Shown: positions 50,379 through 61,920 of the stretch, piece after piece
Layout: every line of letters starts with the position of its first letter
Position numbering within the stretch: position 1 is the stretch's first letter
Assembly (NCBI GenBank): GCA_033439265.1
Contig: JAVTVX010000027.1
Coordinates: 2,495,001-2,559,000 of the forward strand
Source: Dillenia suffruticosa
Lineage: Eukaryota > Streptophyta > Magnoliopsida > Dilleniales > Dilleniaceae
DNA: 64,000 nt
Reading direction: 5' to 3'
Program-made: the position numbers and the translations under genes
The notes under the pieces: model-generated
Databases searched by the model: none
What the model was told of the DNA's origin: nothing
Seen by the model: only the letters and a program-made list of their open reading frames with translations

Positions 50379-50680
50379 CTCCCCCCCGCCCAAAAAAAAT
50401 CATAGCACGACTAGTCCCCTCTGGGATCCCAGATATTTTAGAATCCTCAAGGGAACCAAAGAAAAAGTTGAAAATACCGCTGGTCTTTCCTGTTCTATTG
50501 ATTAAAATTAACAACATTGACAAAATCAAAACTGATAACCTCTTGTACACTTGAAACAAAGAAAGGAAATCAATCAAAACCCATTGAAAAAACATCCATC
50601 AGATTATGAGAAAGAGATATCTTATGAGTGTTCAATAATGATTACAAAGTTCATTATAACTTGAGGGGGGGGGGGGAACC
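49212..50680. other. Intergenic, RABC1 5' flank and AT-rich DNA
   Basis: RABC1 upstream sequence with GCGA/GAGA repeats (49365-49405), then AT-rich DNA with traces of the dispersed repeat (49850-49930), and a CT microsatellite (50325-50372) followed by a C run. No supported gene. Confidence 0.5.
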
Positions 50681-51676
50681 TCATACATAAAATTGTTCCA
50701 ATTGGACATCTTTACCCTTCAAAGGGACATACTCTCCGAGATAGACCTCCAAGTGATCAGCCAAGGAAGACTTGTCAATGTTCTCATGGTGATAAGATTT
50801 GCAAACAAAGTAAATCACGGTCTGAATCACAAGACCGAAGAGGAAAAACAGGAAAAGCAACAGAAAACATATGACTGCATAGATCACTCTGGTTCCCATG
50901 TTTCCAACACCAATCACAACCAAATTCTCGAAAGCAATTTGGATCAGCACGAAGCTCAAAGTCAGAAGCACAAATATGGCAATCGAAATACCCATTTTAC
51001 CCTTTATCAAGTCCTTGCTTTTAGCCATGGCTTGAATGCCATAAGTGTCTTCTAGCACAGAAACAACCGATGCCAAGTGCCATACCACGCTTATGTACAC
51101 AATACCCATGAAATATGTGAACAAGAACACTAGGAAAAAGAGATATCCAACCTGGGTATCTGCTGGAATGAAGAACAATGTGATGAAAACTAGGAAAGCA
51201 ACAAGGTTGTATGCAAAAACAATGACGAAATTCCAAATGAATGTCACCATGAGTCTCTTCCAAACCTTGGGGACAACACTCACGACTTTCCTAAAAGTTA
51301 TGTCTTTTGCAGTGTAGATACATGCAACAGTGTAGACCACTGCAGAGGTTGAGAGAAGAGCAAGGATTAGGAAGAAGATGAAGTAGGCTAATTTGAAAAG
51401 CCAAAAGCCAAGCCATTCGGAGGAAATCATGTGTGCGAGTTTGTCATGAGTTTTTGTTCCTTCTCTTGTTTGATCAAGCTTGTCTTCGGTGTTCAAAATG
51501 TTTGAGAAGAGGATATTTGTGATTTCTATGTGGGCTAGGAAGACAAAGGAGAGAGGAAGGATTAGAGACAGAGTGATTTTGCTGAAGATTTTCCTGAAAT
51601 TGAAGATGATTTTGAAGGATTCGTGAAAGATTCCAAAGAATCCAAGGAATTGAAGCTCTTCTTGCTCTCTATCCAT
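50681..51676 (-). CDS. Multi-pass membrane protein of a plant-specific family
   Basis: A single exon of 331 residues starting at the ATG at 51674-51676 (MDREQEELQFLGFFGI); the frame stays open upstream without an ATG. About six hydrophobic segments alternate with short charged loops: near ITLSLILPLSFVFLAHI, FKLAYFIFFLILALLSTSAV, FIWNFVIVFAYNLVAFLVFI, VGYLFFLVFLFTYFMGIVYI, ISIAIFVLLTLSFVLIQIAF and VICFLLLFLFFLFGLVIQTV. Loops include the conserved-looking WHLASVVSVLEDTYGIQAMA. The C-terminal tail VYLGEYVPLKGKDVQLEQ recalls a plant family that databases label polyadenylate-binding protein 1-B-binding, a name with little functional basis. Location is membrane, compartment unknown. I know of no proven function. 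Two methionine-free hydrophilic loops and no signal peptide suggest insertion by the first membrane segment. No disruption is seen. Confidence 0.85.
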   Translation of the reverse strand: MDREQEELQFLGFFGIFHESFKIIFNFRKIFSKITLSLILPLSFVFLAHIEITNILFSNILNTEDKLDQTREGTKTHDKLAHMISSEWLGFWLFKLAYFIFFLILALLSTSAVVYTVACIYTAKDITFRKVVSVVPKVWKRLMVTFIWNFVIVFAYNLVAFLVFITLFFIPADTQVGYLFFLVFLFTYFMGIVYISVVWHLASVVSVLEDTYGIQAMAKSKDLIKGKMGISIAIFVLLTLSFVLIQIAFENLVVIGVGNMGTRVIYAVICFLLLFLFFLFGLVIQTVIYFVCKSYHHENIDKSSLADHLEVYLGEYVPLKGKDVQLEQFYV

Positions 51677-53030
51677 GGTGGGTTTTTTCGATTTTGTCTG
51701 AGAATGAAATGGGCTTTGGAGATTGAAGTTGGAGAGAATTAAAAAAGATTGGGTTTGTATGTGTTGGACCAAAAACAGAGCAGACTTTGAATTGTCAAAC
51801 AATGTTTTTAAGTCTACGAACGAATTAGAATACCATTTATCAACAATGTCTATGACGTGGTGATAGAAAAGGAGATATAATATATGATTTAGAGAATTGG
51901 GTAGTAGGATTATGATTAACGAAGTATGAAATTAATGTTGGGTGGTTGAACAATGGGGACATCACCTAGAATTTCGTTTTTTGGCCTAGAAATTAAAAAA
52001 TCGTTTCTAGCTTTTTGATAAATATCTCATTCAAAATTCCCATTATTGGTTTAATATTAGCATTTTCATTAATTCATCAAAGTGATTCAAATCCAACATT
52101 TGTTGTGAAATTTGGTGAATGATGATGTGGGCCACTATTATGTTTTCCTTATTTGTGGGATTCAAAAAAAAAAATTACAAGAACTTGAGGGGTTGTGCAT
52201 TTAACCTTTTTTTTTTTTTGTTTAACAAATGAATATTGATGACAAATTGGAAAATTGAAGATATTGCCTTTCTTGAAGATTAATTTAAGTAGTCAAGACG
52301 GCACGCGAAGGTTCCAAGAGAGTGACCCTTTTAACAAGGCTGTGCTTGGGCATTGGCTTTTTGTTTAGTCAATGCCCCGCAACTTCCAAGTTGATCTCAA
52401 CATGACATGATCCACTTCCCATTTTAGCCCTCAATAAAATCCAAGTTTTCAGAGTCATTGTATACATATAGTATAAAGCACCAACAATCACGTCAAGTTG
52501 ATTTAGATTTTTAAACAATAAAATTTTTCATATATTTATTTTTTTAAAAAACAAAACTCAAATCTAAAACTTTAATTAAGAGTATTCGTATCACGTATCA
52601 TGTCACTGAATAAACTAAATATTAATATATATAATCTATTATAAAGAAAGATTTTCAAAAAGAATTAAAAATTCGAATTTAAGATCTTAAATTAGAAGAG
52701 AAGTTCTCAATACACATACATTTAGAAATCTTAGTATTTTTTATCCGTACTGTTTATCAAAATTCTAATTTTTTGTTTATACCCTTTTTGAGTTTAATTT
52801 TTTTTTTTTTAAAAAAAACAGCTTAACTATTTTTGCTAAATATTATGGTAAAAAATTAGGTTTAATTTAAAATGTTTGGTTTACAAGAAGACTGATATTT
52901 AAAAGAGAAAGCAATTATTACAATTTTAAAATTTCAAAGCTTTATCCACATGCTTGTATAGGAAAACAACCTTTGATCTGCTAACAATGAAAGGTATGGT
53001 GTCTTGAATTATTCTTTTTGTTACAAACTT

Positions 53031-53069
<39 letters not shown>

Positions 53070-54674
53070 CTCATAAGTATAATTTGTATTATATAAATGT
53101 TATCAAATAAAAGACTCTTGAACATAAACTTCAAAGAAAAAAGTGAGACTTTGTTATCGGGAGAAAAAGGGGATGTAGTACAAGATTGGATTTTTATTTT
53201 TGTTCCTTTTGATTTTTTTTTTAAAAAATTAAATATTATATATGGGTGAGATCGTGAGAAGTGAGTCTCAAATCTAATTAAAATGAAGAAGAACTACTTA
53301 CCAACGAATAAATGCAAATTTGGTCATTGACCATGTCTACGATGGTTTAGGCCTTTCCAAGCATTGTCCGTGGGAGCCCTCAGATTCGGCTTGCCTTACC
53401 GTGAATTCAGAAAGGGACCACACGCTTGAGTTACGATGTGCCTTTAGCGGAGTCCACGCAGACAATTTTTTTCTTTTTTTATTTGTTTTGGGGGTGAAGG
53501 TGGGTTTGTTTGGATTAGGCCTTTTTGTCTTTGCATGGAGGGTCATCTAGCAGACCTTCCGAAGGGCAACAGGAACTGTGCTTCTTCTCCACACTTTTTG
53601 CGTCCTTCTTGTCGGGCTCGCTAGTTGGAAGTTTTGCAAATGGAAGCATGGGGATACCCGGTCCAAGTTTGCATCTTTTGGTGTCTCTTTCCAATGGATC
53701 GTGATTTTTTTTAATAATTAATTAATATTTAAAATTATATTTAGATTAATTCGATTTGAATATTATCAGATTCAATTTGTTATAATTTTTTTTTTTCATT
53801 CTTAAATTTCAAATCCAAAACTTAATTAAAATTTTTAACACTCTTATTTATTAAACTGATTATTCATTGATCAACAGATTAGGATCTCTCCTCTCCTAAG
53901 TAAATCTCAAATGATGATACCTCCTGTTATGGATTAAAATTGTTTGCGGTACGTTTTGCTTGTATTTCTTTTGCCGGATAATCTAGTTTATGTTGATCAA
54001 AACAATTGATTTCTTTTTTTACCTCAATGCATTTGATTAAATTACGTAATAATAGATATTCTCTCTATATTAATAGTTTTAATCATATTGACGCCGATAA
54101 TAAATACTAAATAGTAAATTTTAGATTGTGATTTCGGAGATATTATGCGAATCATATCTCTTGTCAATATCTATCGCTCTCTATTTCTATCGCTTATTAT
54201 CGCTGAGACAAAGACACTAATTAATCATCCTAAAAAAGATTTTTTCTTTCAATTTTTAAATGTCGTAAGTTATAATTTTATTTAGAACTAGTGTAAATTA
54301 TGAATGAAACCGCAAAAAATAACAAAATTTATATAATTTTTTTATAAAATATTGACATCGAATAATTATATTGAATTTGATTAAATTTGATTCGAACTGA
54401 ATTATCTCTTTAAGAGATAAATCTCTTTTGATATTTTTTTATTTATAAAATTCATTTTATTCGAGAGACACCGATGTTTAATTATTTCATCAACTTCCTT
54501 GGTAAATAAAACTTACATGATGACTACAAATGAAGGTGAGAAAACTGAAAATAAATAGGATTTAACGTTGGCAAGAGTCATGAGTATGAATAGTCCTCAA
54601 GTGGGAGGCTTGAATCCAGAGTTAGACGGAAAGAGACAACGCATGTTTCGGCATTCATTGGTTTGACCTTTTCA

Positions 54675-54926
54675 ATGCTGTCCGTCAAAATCCGCCATGC
54701 TCTTATTCTCGTCACAATACTTCACTCATTCTTCTCTTCCATCGCCTCCCTTCAAAATTCAATAATCTCAAGTAGGAGGAGATACAAGCCTCATACTCTG
54801 TCCACCAAAAAAAAAAAAAAAAAGCCTCATACTCTCGCCTCTGTTGTTGTGAGAAAGAAGCCCCCTGTGAAGACGCAACCATGGTGGCCCATCATGCCAT
54901 TTTATCTTTTTCTTTTCTGCATATAA
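54675..54926 (+). CDS. Possible small secreted peptide (speculative)
   Basis: The ORF from the ATG at 54675 begins MLSVKIRHALILVTILHSFF, which looks like a signal peptide, with a plausible cleavage near SIAS. The rest is short and basic (ISSRRRYKPHTLS), and ends in a Trp/Phe-rich tail. A short A-tailed insertion with a target duplication adds a Lys run in frame. I do not recognise a family. It could equally be a chance ORF: nothing upstream or downstream confirms transcription. Confidence 0.2.
   Translation: MLSVKIRHALILVTILHSFFSSIASLQNSIISSRRRYKPHTLSTKKKKKKPHTLASVVVRKKPPVKTQPWWPIMPFYLFLFCI
54786..54835 (+). mobile_element. Minimal retroposition footprint (target duplication plus A tail)
   Basis: The 14 bases AAGCCTCATACTCT at 54786-54799 recur at 54822-54835. 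Between them are only GTCCACC and an A run. A perfect 14-bp duplication around an A tail is the hallmark of LINE-driven target-primed insertion, here almost completely 5'-truncated. Confidence 0.7.
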
Positions 54927-56509
54927 TAATAACAATAATCTGAATATTTTATTTTAAATTTTGAGATCAATCTCAGAGATAAATATTAAAAAAATAATAA
55001 AAAAAAAAAACTAACTTAAAATTACAAGATTATTGATTTTAAAATATATATGCAAGTGTCTCATATCAGATAGAACCCAAAGCCAAAAATACCTATGAAT
55101 GTTATAAACTATTTCTCCCATAAGTAATTGTCTAGAAATGGATAGCTATAAATCTTGTTATTATTATTTTTTTTCTTTTAGGATATTTATGATAAAGGAG
55201 TAATAATTGGCGAAGAAAATATAGTCTCACTAAATTAAGAGAAGTTTTTACTTTTTATAAATATTTTTAATATTTTCTATAAAATTGTCTTTTTTCAGAG
55301 GACAAATAGATAAGAGAAAATAGCCTATAAGAGAGCACTAATATATATATTTTTCATATTTTGTATCATTTGTTAGTCCTTTTTTTTGTATCTTTTTTCC
55401 TCCTTATATCCTATCCAATCATCCCCCGTTTTAGAAGTAAACGATTTGTTAAAATGAATTAAATTTGAGAATCGGATTGAAATCTATATATGATTTGTTT
55501 GAATTAATAAAATAAAAATTAAATTTAAAAATTAAATTGTCAAATCATAGGATTTCTAAAATAAGTGAACACCGAGTTTTAAAATTTATTTTAAAAATTT
55601 TTTACTCTAAATTCGATTCTGATTTTTTATTACATAAAAGCACTCTCAAAATTTAGGGTTTGAATATTTCCCCCGATGATGATGAATGTTGATCCCACTT
55701 GCACAATTGGGCCAAGGGGCTAATTGGTGAATCCCATTCCTTAACGCCGGTAAAAAAAATGAAAATAAAAAAAATAAATTTTCTATCAACAAGTTTTTAC
55801 CAAGTTTTAATAATTTTAATTTAATTAATTCTAAAATCAGCTCCCGCAAAAAAGTTGGATAAACAAACTTTAAATAATTGGAAATAAGCAATTTTTTAGA
55901 TTATATTTGTTTGACAAATTTAGTAGACTTAATTTATATAATTTTTTTAATTTCAGAGTAATTTTTAAATAATTAAAATTATGGCATTTGATCGGTAATA
56001 TTAATTCTATTAATAGAAAACTTTTTTAATAAAAGTTAAATTAGGAATTACGACTGACGATAATAAAAATGAAGTAAGATGTTGGCCTTTTCAAAATGTA
56101 ATTTATTTATTTTTATATATTCTTGTAATTTACAGTACGGACGCAGGGGATCACGCTCTTACTCCACATCTTTCTAAGTGGGACCCACCAACTATATTTC
56201 GCACCCTTCCCCTTTCTTTTCCACGTGCCGTTTCCGCCGGCCCTTCTTCCAATCACCCGATAAACAGTGCACCCATACGCGCAATACGCACCCCTTTGCT
56301 TTGTTCTACACGTCGATGTAGCCCTTTCGCCAACTCTTTTTCCAATCCGACCAAAACGCGCACACGACGCACTTTTCCCCAGATACTTCGTTCCTCGTTC
56401 CTTGCTCCTTTCAACTCTCTCTCTCTCTCTCTGGTTTCTTGTTTCTGTTAACGTTGTCGTCAACCAAACAAAACTAAAAAAAAAAGGAACAGAATTCACG
56501 AGACAAAAC

Positions 56510-56524
56510 ATGCATGGAAGGTGA
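56510..56524 (+). promoter_or_regulatory. Overlapping upstream mini-ORF at the polygalacturonase start
   Basis: ATGCATGGAAGGTGA encodes Met-His-Gly-Arg-stop. It begins four bases before the main ATG (56514) and ends inside the coding sequence. Scanning ribosomes meet it first, so it could lower translation of the main frame. Confidence 0.6.
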
Positions 56525-59500
56525 AAAGCCACTAATCGCTGCAATCACCGGCGGCAACTTTTTCAAGAAACCCACCTGTGCCTTTCTTTCTCTCCTCTTC
56601 GCCATCTACACTCTCTCTCTCCTCCAATCCTCCTCAGTCTATCCCTCGTTCTTTTCTCCCCTTTCTCTCTTTTGTCCCAAACCTGCTGCTTCCAACGACC
56701 ACTCTTTCCAATCCCTGCTTCCTGTATCCTCGGGTTTAACATGTTCCGGGTTTTTCCAGGAAGTTCCTCCGAGGAAAACCGTTGTGTCAATTACAGATTT
56801 CGGTGGTGTTGGAGATGGCAATACATCGAATACGGAGGCGTTTAGGAAGGCAATCAAGTATTTAGATGGTTTTGTTGATAAAGGCGGTTCTATGCTTGTT
56901 GTTCCTGAAGGAAGATATGTTACTGGTAGCTTTAATCTTACCAGCAATTTCACGCTTTTTCTTGATGAGGGTGCTGTTATGTTGGGTTCTCAGGTAATCC
57001 CATAATTTCAATTGATTTATTTTTTTAATTTTTCATTTGGGTTTTTAAATTTTTTCTTCATAATTTTTTTCCTCTTTTGAAGGATGAATTTTGGATGGTC
57101 AGATTTTTTTTTTTTTTAAATAAAATAGTTTCTCGATTAAGAGGTGGTGTTGAAGATTGTTTTTTTTTTTTTATGGATGAAGCTTCGGAGATAATGACAA
57201 TTGTTATACGAGTGACAAGTTTTCGTTTGCTTGTTTGTTTGTGTATATATTGATTACTCCTGTCTTTAGTGATATCCTGTTCGTGTGAATCTTGTCCATT
57301 TCATGGTGTTTCTTTTCCTTGAATTTTGCGTGTTGGTTTCAGTTTACCAATTTGATTTTTTAATGTTAATTTGGTTAAAAAGCTTGAAGTGTTGCACATC
57401 GAAGAAATTGTTTTTGATTAGAACTTTTTAACCTTTTCTACTTTGAGGTTGTTCTAGTCTTCGTTCTCCTTTTGGCTTTCGTTTTTGCCTATTGAACCAA
57501 CTCCAATGCGAGTATCATGATATAATGGTCCTGTAGTTCCGTTGAGTGGTACAATCTTTTTCCCTTTTACCTTTAGGTCCGGGGTTCAAGCAATCCCCCC
57601 TCCTTAAAAGGGCTTTGCTCTCTTTGTAAGACAAAAAAAAAAAGATAAAAGGAAGTTGAAAAGTATTGAAAATGGTATATTCATCAATTTAGTTGTGACA
57701 AAAGAAATGACATGAGAACGCTATTAGGGGGTTTTTCTTTTTCTTTTTTTTTCTTTTTTTTTTTGGTTTTTTCTTTTTTTTTTTTTTTGCGGGGGGGAGG
57801 TAATTTACTCTTTTGAAATTGAAAGTTTTTAGTAGAAGGTGTTGATTCATCGTAAGAGAGTTGGCACATGTAATGAAAAGGAACCTGGCAAATAAAATAC
57901 ATAATAAGACAGCACCTCTGTTTTAAGTGCCTCACCTTTGAGGAAAATAACAATCATTTACTAGGTTGTCTGATTTCACTTCCTTGAATCCAAGGAACAC
58001 CATATACAGTCGCTATTGATCATGTTCATTCCTCACCATAATGCTGTCTAGCGGGTATGCTTTAGGATCTATTTCAAATATAATGCACTGATTTGGCTTG
58101 GACGATAAATTTGAATTCATCACATGGATGTGCTTTCTTGCTTGGTTTCTTCTCTGCTTTACTTCTTTTTTGCCTGCTTTAGCTATGCATTTGTTTAATT
58201 TTGAAAGTTTGCAAGAACATATAGGACCCGAAAGAATGGCCTATCATAGAGCCACTCCCTAGCTATGGCAGAGGGAGAGAGAGATTAGGAGGAAGACATA
58301 TTAGCCTCATCCACGGAGATGGTCTTACCAATGTTGTCATCACAGGTATCGGCTGCATGTTTATATATATTGCTTGGCAATATTTATTATTATTTGCCAG
58401 TATATTGCTTAGAAGAAGGCATTCACCATAATTCCAACTTTTTGCACTTTCAAGCTAGTACTCGGCAGGGAAAAATGTTATTCTTCAGGATCCGATGTAG
58501 TGATGTTCCTATCTGACAAAGTAGGTTTAAAAGGGTATTGAAGAGTATTATATCTCCTTCGGTATTGCAGGGCATGGTAATTGGACTTGGTTATTCACCA
58601 CCAGCTATTATGGCTTTTTGTTAGCTTTCACACCCTCCTCTTGTTTTCTTACTTAACTTCTTCACACCATAAGCGTTTAAGAAGTTTTAGTATTTTAAGT
58701 TTAATAGTGTTTATATTGGGAAGCAGCATAGGTTTTGTAGTAACGGCTGATACCTTCATTTATTGGGTTGTTTATATTAATTGACCTTTAGTAAGGCGGT
58801 GGTTGTAGACCCGTTAGTATATTATTATTCAGAGGGTGGAGTGAAGTTTTGACATTTGGCATCTCAATGCATACAATGACAAAGAAAATTAATCAAAATT
58901 TCAGTCTACTATGGTTTAAGAAAAATGTAATGGCATATTGACCCGTCACTCAGGTGGCATTGAGGATGCAACATAATAGTGCAGGGTGATATCTATGCTT
59001 TAGTTTTCTCCTGATTGCTAATAATCAGACGCACCATGGATGAACCATGTGATATCTTATTAAGACTCTCTGACTAGCAAGAAAGGAATTAGATTTATAC
59101 AGACCTTGGCAACTGCACCATGAGATATTATTTTTCAATTTCTAACCTGTACAAAACCGTTCTAGTCAAGTAATGCCAATAATCTGGATTTTGGTGGAAA
59201 CTTCTATAAATAATAAGATGGTGGATAGTTTATGAAGAATCCTCTGTTTGGTATGATGCAGGGCGTAATGGAAGTATTGATGGCCAAGGGAAAATGTGGT
59301 GGGACCTGTGGTGGAATAGAACATTGGAGCGCACCAGAGGGCACCTTGTTGAAATAATGAACTCCCACAATATCTTAATGTCCAACATCACCTTGTTGAA
59401 TTCTCCTTTTTGGACTGTCCACCCTGTGTATTCCAGGTTCAAGTTCCTCAGTTTTTTTTCCATGTATCATTTTTTAGAAATAAGATTCAAATTTGTTAGT

Positions 59501-60755
59501 ATTAAATATTGTCTAAAAGAATGCTAGTATCTTGATTAGAAAATAAAAAATCTTTGTTGGAGCTTAAGACCTTATACTCTTGCAAGGTTTATACATATAA
59601 GAAATCTACCTTATCCTCAATGACCCAAAATCAAATATCTTATGAAGCTAAAATGTGAGGGAAGGATGTTTCTATTAGTTCAACTCATCTTGGTGGAAAA
59701 TCACAAGTCCGAAACCTTAGTCGGAGGTGGCTATATGAATCAGTTTTTTGAATCTGCTCAATTTATTGTCAATCTGACTGTGTGCAAGTAGAGTAGGGAC
59801 AGTAAAGGGAACCCGCATATTTAACTGATAATTGCCGATTAAAATTCCTTGTACTTTTTCTTATTTTGTTGCAAAAATTGTGCTCGAGTCTTACGTGTAA
59901 ATTGCACTTTGCCTCAGCAACATTGTGATTCGAAACATGACAATCTTGGCTCCCCTTAATGCTCCGAATACAGATGGCATTGACCCTGGTATGCTATCTT
60001 TTGTCTTCATTTCTGCTCTGCGCTTCAATCATTATCTTCTTTCCTTTGACCTATCCTTCTTTCCTTTGACCTATCAAATTAAATGAAACATCAAATTCTC
60101 ATGGCTAGTCTGATCCACAGATTCATGCACAAATGTCTGTATCGAAGATTGCTACATTGAGAGTGGGGATGATCTTGTTGCTGTTAAGAGCGGTTGGGAC
60201 CAATATGGCATTGCCATGGCACGTCCAAGCTCAAATGTAATCATAAGGAGAATTTCAGGCACCACTCCAACGTGCTCAGGAGTTGGAATAGGAAGTGAGA
60301 TGTCTGGTGGAATTTCAAATGTAGTTGTGGAGGACTTGCATGTTCGAGATTCAGCAGCTGGGATACGTATAAAGACAGATAACGGTAGAGGAGGATACAT
60401 AACCAACATTACCATAACTAACATAATGATGGAGAGAGTTAAGATACCCTTAAGGTTTAGTAGAGGTGCAAATGATCACCCAGATGATGGATGGGATCCC
60501 AAAGCTGCACCAAAGGTGAAGGGTGTATTCATTTCTAACGTGATCAGTGTGAATTCAACGAAAGGCCCTGTGTTAGATGGTATTGAGAATGCACCATTTG
60601 AAGGGATATGTATGAAAAATGTTAGTCTTCTCAACTTACCCTCTTCTGCATCATGGCATTGTGAATTTGTCTCGGGTTTTACAGAGGACATTTCACCAAT
60701 GGCATGTCCCCAGCTGCAGAACAATCACTCAGCTTCCTGGTGCTTATACTTTTAA
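56514..60755 (+). CDS. GH28 polygalacturonase-like protein, membrane-anchored
   Basis: Five exons (56514-56993, 58225-58345, 59262-59436, 59918-59988, 60121-60755) with GT-AG introns join in phase to 493 residues. A hydrophobic stretch at about 21-38 (CAFLSLLFAIYTLSLLQ) after a short basic N-terminus suggests a signal anchor or secretion signal, placing the enzyme in the secretory path or cell wall. Family 28 hydrolases cleave pectin. The parallel beta-helix motifs are present: ITDFGGVGDG, then NTDGIDP (about 276-282), GDDLVAVKSGWD with the Asp pair at 299-300, and GIRIKT with RIK at 365-367. The usual GHG His motif is replaced by SGVGIGSEMSGG (336-342), as in the plant clade lacking motif III, so pectin-cleaving activity is not assured. 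DPKEWPIIEPLPSYGRGRE and the Cys-rich tail are typical of that clade. No disruption is seen. Confidence 0.92.
57505..57650 (+). mobile_element. tRNA-derived SINE-like insertion in intron 1
   Basis: In polygalacturonase intron 1, GTATCATGATATAATGGTCC and GTTCCGTTGAGTGGTACAATC give an A-box-like region. A B-box-like GGGGTTCAAGCAATCC follows about 50 bases later. The segment ends in TTTGTAAGAC and an A-rich tail (57632-57650). This is the layout of a plant SINE. Target duplications were not resolved. Confidence 0.55.
60036..60075 (+). repeat. 20-bp tandem duplication in intron 4
   Basis: CTTCTTTCCTTTGACCTATC occurs twice in direct succession, identically, inside polygalacturonase intron 4. It is pyrimidine-rich and lies upstream of the branch/acceptor region of exon 5. 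Confidence 0.9.
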
Positions 60756-61920
60756 GGTTTGCTGTATGCTTACAAGCAATTGCTCCAGGATTAATTATGA
60801 GAGTCCACTTTCCAAACTTCAAGTATGAGGCCATGCTTGAATAATTTGGAGTTGGACAAGATGCTCTTTTGGATAGATATGAGTTGGGCTTAGGGGACTT
60901 GATGTTCCTTGTAGTGGAAGGAGAATTTCTGAGGATCCTATGATATTGAACCGATGAATTGCGGATGCAGATTGGCCATCTAATATGGACAGGTTTTGTT
61001 GGCGCATATGCAGGTGAACGGGTTGGTTGGATTTGTCTCTCTCTCGTTTGATAATTCTTCTACTTTCTTTACAATAGTTCCATTTCTGATATATGGAGAC
61101 AACCCAAATATAGACACAGGATTGTTTTATTTGAGAAAAAGCCACAAATAACATTTTTGTCTCTCTTTCTTTCCATCTGGTTAAAATCTGAGGTCGGTTC
61201 TATTAGCATACTTTCATTTGTTACTCTCCAAATTCATAGAAATAAATAGGCTCTTTCCAAGTATTTTGTTTTTGATCTTCTCATTACTGCTTGCCATGTT
61301 ACTTGTTCATTTGGGTTTTCTCTTGTTTATGGCTGGTCATGAAACTCATTGATTTTGGTTTCCACATAAATAAATTTTGGATAAGCACTCCATTTAATGC
61401 ATAACTCGGGGTATGTTTTTTTAACACTGTTGGTCCCAATTCCCAGTAAAGGAGGAGGGCCGTGGTAAGTTGATAATCAATGCAAAACTTTTGTCGATAT
61501 CAAGAGAGATCAAAATAAAATACGGTCAATCTTAAAATTTGGGACTAATGTTTAGTTTGTTATATAATATTTGACGCATGACACATACTTAAAATATCAA
61601 AGAGAAAATGATTATAATTTTTTTCATTATTTTAAATTAAAATTTTGTTCGATATGTACACACTTATTTGTAAAATTGAGTGCAACAAGAGTCGATTCGT
61701 GCTGGGAAGTAACGAGTGTGGATATTCTCGCCGCAGAAAACCACTCCATGGTTCCAGATATCTAAGCAGTATTTTTTTAGGTGTCCAAGAGGAAATAAGA
61801 ATGAACAAGTGGCACACGTGAATAAAAGTAATATAGAGGTAGAGGTGTTTAAGTAAGAAATAGGTACATTGTGGTTGGGGTAATACAAGGATCAAAGAGA
61901 CGAAGAGAGCTCCTCTCCTT
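60756..61920. other. Intergenic between convergent genes
   Basis: The 3' flanks of the polygalacturonase (plus) and PSAN (minus) meet here. No coding or repeat signal beyond short CT runs is seen. Confidence 0.5.

Larger units (their letters stand above)
51677..56513. other. Long AT-rich intergenic region
   Basis: It includes a TA microsatellite (53034-53065), decayed dispersed repeats (about 53722-53880 and 54350-54440), a retroposition footprint (54786-54835) and a CT tract in the polygalacturonase 5' leader (56414-56433). The ORF at 53320-53550 has no recognisable domain and I do not call it a gene. A possible small secreted peptide at 54675-54926 is listed separately at low confidence. 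Confidence 0.45.

Noticed and set aside
51677..51802. N-terminal extension of the multi-pass membrane protein
   Set aside because: The extension has no ATG, and the ATG at 51676 gives a typical short cytosolic N-terminus.
53320..53550. 76-residue ORF on the plus strand
   Set aside because: No recognisable domain, no splice partners, and an overlapping ORF on the other strand of similar length.
56113..56544. 143-residue minus-strand ORF
   Set aside because: Low-complexity basic translation of the polygalacturonase promoter and leader.
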